NCBI RefSeq assembly: GCF_905475465.1
Contig: NC_062253.1
Location: forward strand, 6,820,001 to 6,884,000
Length of the DNA: 64,000 bases
From: Pieris napi
Lineage: Eukaryota; Arthropoda; Insecta; Lepidoptera; Pieridae
Direction: 5' to 3'
Below the pieces are notes generated by a model. The model searched no databases, was not told the origin of the DNA, and was given only the letters and a program-made list of their open reading frames with translations. Positions 1 to 12,100 of this stretch are shown here, piece by piece. Within the stretch, counting starts at the first letter, position 1, and every line of letters starts with the position of its first letter. The translations under genes and the position numbers were made by a program.

Positions 1-52
1 ACCTCTGGGCGGGAGCTCCCCAGTACCAGCTCCTTCCACTTGAACTGTTCAA

Positions 53-450
53 CGAAAAGCGATTCGAATCGTCGACGACCAGTCAGTTTCCGTGCGGCTT
101 GATCCCTTGGCGTTGCGTAGAGAAGTGGGGTCTCTCTGCATCTTCTACCGCATTTACCATGGAGAGTGTTCAGAGGAGTTGTTCAGTCTAATACCTGCAG
201 CTGAGTTTCATTATCGGACGTCCAGGCAAAATACAAAATACCATCTGCATCACCTCGACGTCCGTCGTTACGCAACTGAGCGTTTTCTAAGGCAGTTTTT
301 TCCGCGTTTCCGCAGTTTATGTGGAACCAGCTGCCCACTGAAGTATTTCCGAACCAATTCGACTTAGGGTCCTTCAAGAAAAGAGTGTACCAATTCTTGA
401 AAGGCCGGCAACGCACTTGCGAGCCTTCTTGCAATGTAAGTGTCCACGGG
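53..450 (+). pseudogene. 3' coding end of a decayed LINE
   Basis: The frame running into position 92 and on to about 300 reads like the C-terminal region of a LINE reverse transcriptase common in moths, with blocks such as FYRIYHGECSEELF, LIPAAEFHYRTSR and LHHLDVRR. It then shifts frame near 300-318 and continues as LPTEVFPNQFDLGSFKKR and FLKGRQRTC. The shift shows it is dead. The upstream part of the element lies outside the window. Confidence 0.75.
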
Positions 451-629
451 CGGTATCATTTAATATCATATAGGCTGTCGCTGGTTCTCAACGCTATAAG
501 TTTTGTGTCTAAACGGCCTCTGAGTATGTTTTTCAAGAGTCGAGCCTTTCCTTCTGGGACTGACTCCGATATTTCGACAATTTTTTTTTTATTGAACAGG
601 GGTCAAACTGATGTTAAGTGATATAATGG

Positions 630-725
630 ACATGATGCGGACACCCAATGCCAGAGGGCTCGTGAGTGTGTTGTTGGCCTTTTAAGAATTGGTACGCTCT
701 TTTCTTGAAGGACCCTAAGTTGAAT
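630..725 (-). repeat. Inverted second copy of the same LINE end
   Basis: The stretch ACGCTCTTTTCTTGAAGGAC near 692-711 is the reverse complement, with few changes, of the LINE coding end at 360-450. The two copies face each other about 200 bp apart, with a T-run near 580-590 between them. Confidence 0.65.
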
Positions 726-984
726 TTGGGTACATATATTGTAAATTCCGCATGTAAATGTATATCAAAAACGAATATACATCAGATATAATTATCATAT
801 AATTAATATATGTATATCAAGTTAAGTACTGTTACAAATATTTGATACTATTAATGATTTCTGCGTAATGAATACTATATATTCCGTAATATTCCATACA
901 ATAAACTACGTTAATATAAATATTAGTTTAATTAAACATACAGTAGACAAAATAGTATGGTTATCAAATTTTAGTATGTACGTT

Positions 985-1165
985 TATGAAAGAGCAATGG
1001 CCTAGCTGCTTGCTGCTAGCTTGAAGGTTCGAATCCCGGCGAAAATCGACGGAATGTGTCAAATGCAGAAGGCTAATCACCTATAACCTTCACTTGCCTA
1101 TTAGAAAAAAAATGAAACAGATACATACACCCGAGGCCAAGACAAAGGGTTGTAGCGCTATGGAT
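985..1165 (+). repeat. tRNA-derived SINE relic, plus strand
   Basis: An A-box-like TGGCCTAGCTGC is followed by a B box, GGTTCGAATCCC, near 1027. The 3' part (AATGAAACAGATACA, then GAGGCCAAGAC and GGGTTGTAGCGC) is the same tail seen in reverse at 2808, 6397 and 63710. It is a diverged SINE, not a tRNA gene. Confidence 0.6.
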
Positions 1166-2106
1166 TTTTTATACCATTATGAAAACGATTGTTTCACATA
1201 TACTAGACTAGATTAAGTTACTATTTTTTCGGAGTTATTATTTATTATTCCCATTTTATTTCAACGAATCTCCCATACATAACTTATTTCCCTAATCTAT
1301 CCTCATTCAATACAATAACAGTATATTAATTGTAATAAGACAGGATTCCATATAATTTTAGGAAAACCTAATTAAAGCTGTGTAAATTAAAGAAATATCT
1401 TGGCTGACATCCGGATAAAATCTCTGGGCACGTTGCCTAGTGGATGTAATTTGGATACGATCTTTAACATTTTTTAATTTAAAACTTTTATTAACGATTC
1501 AAGTATGAAGTTTGGTGCTTGCCATTATTGCGCTTATCTTGATTTTTTCTCCAACGCATCACAGTAATATAAAGCATATAGTGTTTATTGATTGTATGGT
1601 GTGATGGTGTAGGTGTAAAAGTGTGGGTGTCATGTATGAATGATGTAGGTTCACGATTCGTTCGCGGTTCTATAACGGTCTGGCATATTAAAAGAAAACC
1701 AATGTATGCATTCGTACTATACTTGACAGTTGTCTTCGAATCCAAATCTAAATATATAAAACAAAGTCGTGTTAGTTACACCACTTATAACTCAATCGGC
1801 TGGACCAATGTTAGTTAACTCTTTTTTGGTGGATGGTTCTCCGCCCCGAATAGCAGAAAAAGTTATTAATAAAATATTGGATAAGTTATCGAATAACAAT
1901 TAATTAATTAATTAATTTTACGAATGCAAACAGCGTGTGGTGCCATCTGTTGACAAAACTTCGCATCATTTTACATCGAATTCCTGTCAGTTCTCCAGGT
2001 GAAACTACGATCTTCGCAATTCGATTTCGCAATGGCAAGCAATAAAACATTTCTGTATTTGCAAAAAAAAAAAAATAATGTTATTACGTAATGAAATCCT
2101 AAATTA

Positions 2107-2300
2107 AGTATAAATTCAAAAATCATTTAATCATATAGGTAACACAATGTACACTTATGATCGTCAAAAAAAAGAACTGTATATGAAATGCTTCTAGCTT
2201 TAAATTTAGTGCCAGTTCTCAAATCAAGGGCGTAGAACGGAAGAGAAGAACTGGCAATAAACTCTCCGCCACTCTTTTTAATCGCCATGTTTTTTTTACA
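2107..2300 (-). repeat. Dispersed retroposon 3' tail, copy 1
   Basis: One of six copies of a repeat recognised by CATATAGGTAACA at the low-coordinate end and by GCGTAGAACGGAAGAG and CTCTCCGCCACTC inside. Read on the minus strand it ends in an ATAAATGATTTTTGA-type tail, as non-LTR retroposons do. Other copies lie at 7578, 11158, 14805, 17262 and 62215. Confidence 0.6.
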
Positions 2301-2807
2301 CAACGTTTGTTGAGGAGTATAACTAAAGTTAACACGATATTAATAGACTGTTAGGCGGAACGAAGTTCGCTGGGTCAGCTAGTTATATATAAAGAATATT
2401 TCATTAGACCGATATCGAACTGTGAACAGCATGTTATAGTGGACACTTAAAGTATGTGTCCTAAATGTTTTAACAGAAATTGGGAACGCATTATTACACA
2501 TTATTGGGTAACTTCGTTATCTAGTATGTAAATATTTATTGTAGCACGCAACGTAACCATTATAATGGATAGTGATAATTGTAATATTCCTAGGTAACTC
2601 TTTTTTTAACTTCCTTAAAAAGCTGTATGAAGCAATTCTTGTAATTCTTGTATATGTTCTTTCTCGGTGATAAAATATTTAAAATATTAGATATTTTTAT
2701 AAAGTTTCGTTTGGGAAACGAATATAGCCATTAGCAATCTAATTCTTAGATTTATTATTTGTTTATACGTATAACTACTGATTACAGACATAAAAATAAA
2801 ATATTTC

Positions 2808-3005
2808 AGTGGCGCTACAACCTTTTTAGGTCCAGGCCGTGGTCAGATTCAGATTATGGTCAGATTTATGTATCTGTTTCTTGATCATTTGTCAATCTAA
2901 TATTCAAGCATGTGATCAGCCTCCTGTGCCATTTTTCTTTACCGTTCGAGCGAATGTTAAATGCGCTCATAGAAAGAAAATTCATCGGTTCCCGCACAAA
3001 CATTT
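2808..3005 (-). repeat. tRNA-derived SINE, minus strand, head truncated
   Basis: It begins with GTGGCGCTACAACC and contains ACCGTTCGAGCGAATG and TAAATGCGCTCATAGAAAG, the body of the SINE family seen complete near 6397. The tRNA-like head with the B box is missing. Confidence 0.6.
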
Positions 3006-3108
3006 AAACAAAATTATGATAACGGCTCTTTCCGATAGTAGTAAATAATTAGGCGAAAATACTTTAAAATAGGTGACTTAAATAAAAAACAAATTAGTCT
3101 TAATACAT

Positions 3109-3114
3109 TTTATT
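3109..3114 (-). terminator. Polyadenylation signal of the Kazal gene
   Basis: TTTATT on the plus strand gives AATAAA on the minus strand, about 20 bases past the stop codon at 3135-3137. Confidence 0.6.
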
Positions 3115-3134
3115 TATAAAATAAAACACATCTT

Positions 3135-6100
3135 TTAATGCCCATCACACGCGCCTTGTTGTCGAATCGCCACTTCTGTAAATAACAGAAACATTGTGTC
3201 TCAATATCGGATTTAGATATCTGGAGGCAACAAAGGAGTGAAAGCCTCTTGGCTCCAAATTAAATGGACAATTTTATTCAGTCGAGTTTTCCAATAAATT
3301 ATTGTGAAATTAAGTATGTATAGATTATTTTATTATTAAAGTCTCTATGGTGGGAGCTTTAGGGGCCCTGTGGGGCCCTGATTGCCCTCCCCTAAATCTG
3401 GGGATGTTAAAACTCATTAAACTCTCAACATTATAAAGTATTACATATTGACAAAGAAAACTTTATACTAAAATTATGTATAAATAAAATTTGCATGTAC
3501 CATTCAGACTGATATCCTGTCACAACACGCGAAGAAGAAAAACCTGCATTATTGAAGAGGAAAATGGATCACCACCATAGTAAGGGTTTTGCTTACCTAT
3601 TCCACATTTTTGCGCGCATTCAAATTTCTCTTCATTGAAATATGTCACATTATTTGTTCCACATATGGGTTGGTAATCCGATGAGGTAGAGCAATCTTGA
3701 ACACATTTTGTTTGGGCTCCATCCACCTCACTAAAAAAAAAAAATTTATATTCCTAATATAATGTTTAATATTTAATCTCCACAAGGAGTTTCTCGTTCA
3801 TGTTACATGGATTCCCAAAAACCATACAACATCGTAAACTTTAACACACCCCCTCACACACTCCCACATAGTTACACGGGTCTATTTTCGCTTTAAACTA
3901 CAACACACTAAACCACAAACTTTCCTTGCTTGAAGTTTCTATTTTTTTATGTAATTTAAATAAATTAGTAATTAATTCAAATATTTAATTTTGTTATTAA
4001 TAATTATAATATTACTGTACTAATTCGCTTCTTTCGTTTGCTTCGTCGACGCTTCGGTGGACGCAGCAATTGTATCCAATTTGTGTTCCGTCACATTTTA
4101 TTTATAAATAAAAATACAGAATGCAGTACGTAGATTTTGTGTCGATATTGTATTTAATGAAAATTAATTTTCCTTTCGTATTAAATTTATAATAATTTGT
4201 ATGTATTATGAATCCCAATAGCTTCACCAATAAACGCTTGAATAACTTATTGAGAAACCCATATAATAGGACCGTAGAAAATTCTATTTCATTTGTGTGA
4301 GTATAATTGTACCCATATATTTCCAGATCCAGACCGAGGGTGGGCTTGTGATTTTCCACAAATCTTTTCAAGTCTATTATTGGCACCAATACAAAGATAC
4401 GAATAAGTTAAAAATAAGATTTGCGAAAAGGCAAATGATTTTGTGTTTTAATTTCTACGTTATCTCGGCTGTAATTCCAAGAATGTTTTAACTATATTTT
4501 CGTTCCACATAAATACATGTTTGTAACTTTAGCGCTTTAGGCATATAGCAAGACACACCGATAATAATAGGTGGACCTTAAAGACAACGGTATGGAAAGG
4601 ACCACGAGGAAGGAGAAGAGGTCGCCCAAAAAAAAGGTGGATAGAGGACATAGAAGCGGTAGCAGGAAACGAATGGAGAAAGAGAGCCATAAACAGAGTC
4701 AGTTGGAAAAAGCTGGAGGAGGCCTTTACCCGCGAAGGGGTTCCGATCGACGGTACTGAAGGAAGCTAGAATATAGAATAACGTAAAGTAAAAGAAAAGA
4801 AATGTAAAATAATCTAAGCTGTGTTTAATAAATTTTTTTTGTCATGATTGGAAATAAAACGGGCTTTATTCTTACTATTATTATTATTATAACTATTATC
4901 ATTATTATTATTATTAACTTTAGCGCTATGGAAACGAGACTTAGCGCTGTTTGACACCCGTATTTCAAAATTAATATTGGTTTTCGACATACAGGAGTCA
5001 TCAGTCATAGTTCGCGCTAAATCTTGTTTCTGAATGTCCAATGACAACTATATCGATTTAATTCCTAGATTACGTCATTCTTTTGTAGAACAGGTGGCAA
5101 ACCGCCTCTCATGGACACTCAATGCCAAAGGGCGAGTGGTTGCCAGCCTCTTCATTTCTTGAAGTCGAATTTTCTAAGTCGAATTGGTTCGGAAATACCA
5201 TTGGGCAACTGGTTCCACATACTGATGGTGCACGGCAAAGGCTCATTGGTCTAGTGGTTAGTACCCCTGACTGCGAATCCATGAGTCCCGGGTTCGATCC
5301 CCGGCTGAGACGAACATCGATGTGATGAGCATTTGGTGTTGGGTATTTAAATATGTATTTATATGTCTATCTGTCTATAATATGTATGTATATCCGTTGC
5401 CTAGTACCCATAACACAAGCTTCACCAGCTTAGCATGAGACTAGGTCAATTGGTGTGAATTGTCTTTAAAAAAAACTGCCTTAGAAATCGCTCAGTTAAG
5501 GAAAGACTTACGAGGTGATAAGGATTTTGGTTCCTTCTTATCAATTATTATCAATTAATTATTGACTCTATCATTATAATCTGTATTCTTATAAAATCGT
5601 TATGGATTCCCTTTATACAGCTAAATAGATGAAATTTATAGTTATCATCAGTTGAGTAATTCAAATAACAATTCTAATCAGTTTTGTGGAAATATTCAGT
5701 AAAATATTTATTAATATTTCAGTACTTAACTGGAAATGTATGCAATAAAAATATAGGCCGCTTCGAAATGTTTTTCCTTCTGCAAAGAATTAGGTTAAGA
5801 GCGAACAAGCGCCCCTTAAGTTTAGGTTCGCAGTTGTCATTTAGTGCTAACCTTGTGGAGTTTTCTTTTTTAAAAGCTATATCTTTAGAATTTTGAATTT
5901 CGAATGAGATTTTACGAAAAAGTCCTAGTATAGAATATGCAATCAGTGAAGCCACAGAGAACATTTTTTTTTTTCTTTTTTTAATTTATATAGTATACTA
6001 GTGATAGAGACTTCGGCTTTACACGGCTGGATTGGTGTTTTGTTTGAAAATATGGCGTTCGTTATTCTCGGACAATATTCAATTAATAAGTAAATGCGAA

Positions 6101-9100
6101 TAATTAAATTATTTTTAAAATCGATCCAGTAGAGTTTTTCAGTGTATTCGTGCAACAATAATAACTAAATACAGATTGAAATAATTAAAAAGTCTGATTT
6201 GACTTCAATATTGGGACAAACAATATATCTTATGGTTCCCGTATATGACATACTGTAGTCATACTTCTTAGTCTCTGAGTCTTACCCTTAGTTAAGGGTC
6301 ATCGTGTATCTCTAACACTATGAAATGTACAATCACATTACAAGATTCACAAGTGATACCGAAGGGTACAGCTAGTTTAGGATTTAAAAAAAAACAGTGG
6401 CGCTACAACCCTTCAGGCCTTTTTGAGCCTTCAGGCGGTTGACTTTTTGGGTCCAAGACCGGATTCCTCACGATGTTTTCCTTCACCGTACGAGTGATTG
6501 TTAAATGCACACATAAACAGAACATTAATGCACAGTCGGGGTTCGAACCTACGACCTCAGGGATGAAAGATGACCTCAAGAAGAAAGCGCAAATGGTTCA
6601 CTAGCTACTCATTGAATAAACCAGTGGATGAAATCTATTTTCCACAGATGTCAATCATTCGAAAATCAAATAACCTTTTACATAGTAAACCACAAAATTT
6701 AATTTCAAAACTAGTAGTAGTATTTGAATATTCAATATATATTTTATTTTTTATTTTATTTGAAATGGACTTGAGAATTGCTATATTAATGGTTTTCTCG
6801 CCATGCAAAGGATATACGAATACGTCGAATAGTTCCTTCGTTCTAATTTCAAAAATGCGAACTAAAATTTCATATTCGACACGTTTGAAGTTGGAACAAC
6901 CTGTCCTACTTTGCGTGTATCGCCCAAAGAAAAAATGTCCTTAGAAACGGCTTATCTTACAAAAATTACGAAAGGAAAGTTCATCTCTCGTTAGCAATGC
7001 AAAGAAGGGAATTTAGCCCGCGGTTGCATTTTTAACTACAGCTGCAAGGCATTGTGCGGCTTAATCTCACTGATCACCGCCGAGATCAAAAATGTTTATA
7101 GAGTCGACCGCTCTTATGAAATATTACAACGTAGAATATTTTGATGCAAAATAAAACCTTAAGTACACTTTATTAAAATGAGTAAACGGTTACTAAAGAA
7201 AGGGTAAGACAAATTAAATAGTATTGATTATTTCATCAAAAATCGCCAACAATCGAACCTTTTTTGTTTGGAATTTTTCGGGCTTTACGTAAGGTATTAA
7301 GGCATGCATTAACCACTAAGCAATGGTGTATTTTATAATTTGCTGTTAATAATAATAATACAAAGATGTTACAACCTTCCTTCCTTCCTTACAAAGTTCC
7401 CCACAGGCAAGCTTTGGAACTTTTTCAGTCATTATTTATTAATCTAGAGTCACTTTAACCCTTTCTCTTACTTTATTAATAAAAAATTCAATAAGAAACA
7501 TACGTAATAGCTGTTTGGATTTGGTTACATACTATTAAAAAGATAATAAGAGACGCTACCTTACATAGTTTTCCAAAAGTCAAAAATCAATTATTATTCA
7601 TATAGGTAACACAATGTACACTTATGAACGTCAAAAAAGAAATATACATTAAATGCTTCTAATTTTACATTTACTGCCAGTTCTCAAATCAATAGCGTAG
7701 AACTGAAGAGAAGAACTGGAAAAAGATCCCTATATTAAAATAATTATAAAAAAATATCGATATAAATACCAACAAATACCTTTTAGGGGTTGACGGAGGC
7801 TTTATTTCGGAAATAATGACCGGATTGCCTAATATAGCCTTTTCTGTTGTGACAGCTACATCCGCCTGCTCACTTTGATTGGGGTATTGTGAGGCCTCGT
7901 TCCGAAAGCCTGTGGGAAAAAATGCATATCCAATTACTGTAACTTGGGTTTTGTGAATTGCACGATATGTCCGCGAATAATTTGATTATACCTATACTAA
8001 CGAACTGTGTATATACTCGTACAAACATAATTAAATTGCAATAGTAGCATTCTGTATCTATTTCGTGATCATATATTTTATTTCTTGAATTCTTTTGGGC
8101 CTAAGGTTCCCTCGCGATGTTTTCCATCACCGAACGAGCGTTAAATGCATGGAAAGTCTATTGTGCGTAACCGGGGTTCGAAACTACGACCTCTAGGGTG
8201 AGAGTCGCTGCTCTTGTGCATGATAAATGAAATTTTAAAATAAAATTATTTATAGTCATTTTCAAAAATAGTTATTATATTGTACCATTATTGAAAATAA
8301 ATATGATAAATTAACGTACAAACAACCCATTTTATTGTATATAAAAAATCTTTACTTTAATATAATTGATAACTTTTCTAAGTTCTACATTTAGAATTTT
8401 TATTTTTGTTGAACACAAGCAATTGACAAACATTAAAAATAATAGTCTTGATAAATGTGAGTTTTACTATCATTATTCATTATCGATTTTTATCTTTATT
8501 GTTAGTTAAACTAAAGTTAACAGGATAAACGGTAAAAATAAATACAAATGTACATTGCTTTATTGTAAAACTGTAAAAAATATTTCCATATTACAGACTC
8601 TTGGATTGCGGGGTTCAAGTGCACAGGCACTAATTAAAGATTTAAGTTGTTGTCTGGTAGATCGAGGTAGAGTACCGATGACCATAGAGCTGGTGCTTTC
8701 CTCGCTCAACGGATAAATACAGTGAGGAAAAGTAGCATTAAAAGTAAACTGCAATGAAAACATGACTTTAAATTAATTTTAATTATCTTTTAATCCAATT
8801 ATTATTACTATGTAGGTTAGAATACTGTAAATACTCTAACAAAAGAATTTTTGTAACTTACAATATATTATATATTTATGCCACATTTGATTTAATTAAA
8901 AAAAAATACAATAAAATGAGAAAGTGTATTTGATTTGACATACTTGAATGTACTATTTCTTCAAGTATGTCAAATCAAAGACACTTTCTCATTTTATTGT
9001 ATTTTTTTTTAATTCAACATTTATTACAACATTTATTTTTAACACAAATTTTACTACGGTTTCACCAATTTGAGTTAAAGACAGGTTTAGATGTGATGTA

Positions 9101-12100
9101 ATTATTATTGTAATTATAAAGTTTTAGATCGAGAGTAATAATTTTTCGACACATTGCCTTATGTGTACCTGTTAGAAGTTTTGTTTCATCGTACAATTTT
9201 GATGTAGGATAGCGAAAAATTCATGAATTTATATAAAATCACAAATACCTTTCAAAATTCAATAGTAAATCTAGGTAATAACAATTAACTTTTATACTAA
9301 TTAAACTAATCTATATTATCAAACTTACCCGTGTAGGAGTCACTCTGAGGCGGATATCCGTTCTGACTTGGGTATCCATTTTGGTAGTTAGTACCAGGAT
9401 GAAGTTGGCCACCCTGATAGCCCAACTGACTTGGACTTTCGTACCCCTGGTTACTCTTTTGGTTAGCATTCCAACTATTTGGCACATCAGTCTGTAAGAA
9501 ATTTACAACTTAAAACTCACAAAACTTTCAAAAGCCTATTCAATCGTTTATTTTTATCAATTTTCTTTGAACATGCTTCCGAGTTTAACTGTTAAGTATT
9601 TAGGTAATAGCAATTACGATTGATGAATCGTGAAAGACCCGCAAATAATATTCCTTCACCGTTCGAACGAATGTTAATTGAGCACATAGAAAGAAAGTCC
9701 ATTGGTGCACAGCCGGGGATCGAACCTACGACCTCAGAGATGAGAGTCGTACGTTGAAGCCACTAGGCCAACACTGTTCGACTACATAATTGTTTAGCTT
9801 ATCCAAAACACAAACGCCACTTAGAACAAAAAAATTAAAAAAAGACCTAAGCCATTTTGCCAAATCACCACTAATAAATTATTGAATAAACTTCAGCGCA
9901 CTGAAATGAGGCATTTAAATGTCATGTTTTAGGAATAAATCTCATTACTGAAAAGTCGAGTTAATCACGAAAGTTACCTGAATTCCATTTACTGGATACG
10001 GCTGAGGGTTCCCTGGATAATTAACACGCGGATTTAAACCATTATTCCAATTATTCGCTGTCGGGTAATTAGGGTTAAGTTTCTGGAAATATTTTTTAAA
10101 GAATGTGAAGAGCTGTTTTCGGTTTCTTAATTAAATGATGCGTTAAGAAAATTATTACGTTAATTTAAACGAATCTCCTTAGCTCGTAGCGGTAATTCTG
10201 ACCAGGATACGTCAAAAATGTATTGGATTTTGACGTAGTACAAAAATGTAGTCGATTAGTAAACGAGTCTCAATTCAGAATCTCGTCTTGAGCGCTGTCA
10301 AATATGTCAATTGTCAAACCTCAAACAGCGCTTGTATGTTGTGTTAAGTTTGATAGACGTTCAAGAGTACGGAGCTCACAGGCTTCCGTGTTCTTATAAT
10401 ACATGAAAGTACATAGGTATGTGCAAATTAATGTAGGCACCGCAAGTAAACCGCAAACGAACCGCAAGCGTACCGCAAGTATGTATATTGTATACGATAA
10501 TTAAACAACAATTTTTCATAGATTTTGTATGTGTGAAATGAAATAGTCACTTCGAATTACAATACAAGCATGAATGTATGAATATATATTACACTACTTT
10601 ATATGTATCTAAAGTGAACAAAAATATTTTGGAAATATGCAATGATATAGTATAAGTGAATGCAGTGATACATTTTAATATTACCCATTTAATGGTTTAA
10701 ACAATAGAAAGAACAATGATAAATTATTTTTAATAATTATAATTAAATTACATATAGTCATGTAAAATAACCTTAAGTATTATTTAATTTATGGTATGAA
10801 AAACCAATTAATCTTAAAAAAACCTCTTTCTAATGTGTTAAAAATATTTTTAACATATTAGAATAAATACTCAAGCTTTACGTAAATCAATAACTTAGTT
10901 CTTACCTGAACATTATCATTGCCAGGATTGCCAGGTTGATAATAATTGGGATTTTTTGCATTCTCCTGGCCTGAGTAGGCCGCACCAGTCTAAAATTAAA
11001 CATTAAATTTTTGGTTTTCCTCAAACTTCGAAAATTTCCAGGAAACAAAATTATTGACGTCATCAGGCTGTTGACGTCATACTTTCACGTGAAATAAAAC
11101 TGGTTACATGGGTATAATGGAAGTGTCTAAAGGAGGCCTGTCGCAATCCGGCTATTCAAATTCAAAAATCATTTATTCATATAGGTAACAGAATGTACAA
11201 CTATTAACGTCAAAAACAAAAATATATATGAAATGCATTTTATTTTACATTTACTGCCAGTTCACAAGAGCGTAGAACGGAAGGGAAGAACTGGCAATAA
11301 ACTCTCCGCCACTCTTTTTAATCGCCAAGTTCTTTGTTTAACACACCGTTTGTAATGAGCTGCAACCATTACACCATGTTCCACATGACATCTTAAGCAA
11401 TTAATAATAATAAAATAAATTAAGAACAAAGATTTGTCCTCTATCAGCAGGAGGCATGATGAAATAGAAGCACGCACTTACATTATCGTAGGAACAACAC
11501 GCATATACATATTTGTCATTTATTTCTGACACAATCAATTAAAAACAAACTAAAGTCCATTTGCCGATCCCGACAAAGGCCTCCCCCTTCCATTTTTCTC
11601 AGTCTTAACCTTGCCTGCAACGAGTTTTATTTCATTATCCCACCTTCTACTGTTCGCTCTTTTTCCTTCTCTTTGGTACCAACTCATTATTTTACGATTT
11701 TTTAATGAAAACTAAAATATATTTACAGTTTGATGATTTCATTGTTGAATATTAACGTGAATACAAGTATAGTTTTAAATAATTATGTAACCCCTGAGAA
11801 CCTTCGACCTCCATTACAGCTCACCAGAGCTTTCGATTGGGCCAAACATGTTGAATAAATAAATATTGTGTAAATTTAAAACCACCTGAAAAGATCTTCA
11901 AAATTGAAGCTAAGAACCATTTTGATCACGTCGCGTTATAAAAAACAGCATTCTAATCGGTCTTTTTGGTTAGGAAATATGATTACAGACAGACATGTAA
12001 AACTACACGATCTCTCTTTTGCGTCGGGATTAAACATTATTGATATGTTGGTTGTAAAATAATAATGTACACTTTGAATATCAATATTAAAATATTGTAT

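Noticed and set aside
4102..4389. 95-codon minus-strand frame in the Kazal intron
   Set aside because: Composition turns into plain AT-rich translation after about 40 residues, and there are no splice sites or recognisable family.
5243..5316. tRNA-like sequence with A and B boxes
   Set aside because: It continues without a break into a SINE body with an A-rich tail, and the acceptor stem does not pair well. Not a tRNA gene.
6570..6944. 124-codon plus-strand frame
   Set aside because: It begins inside a SINE and has no domain or splice support. Likely chance.
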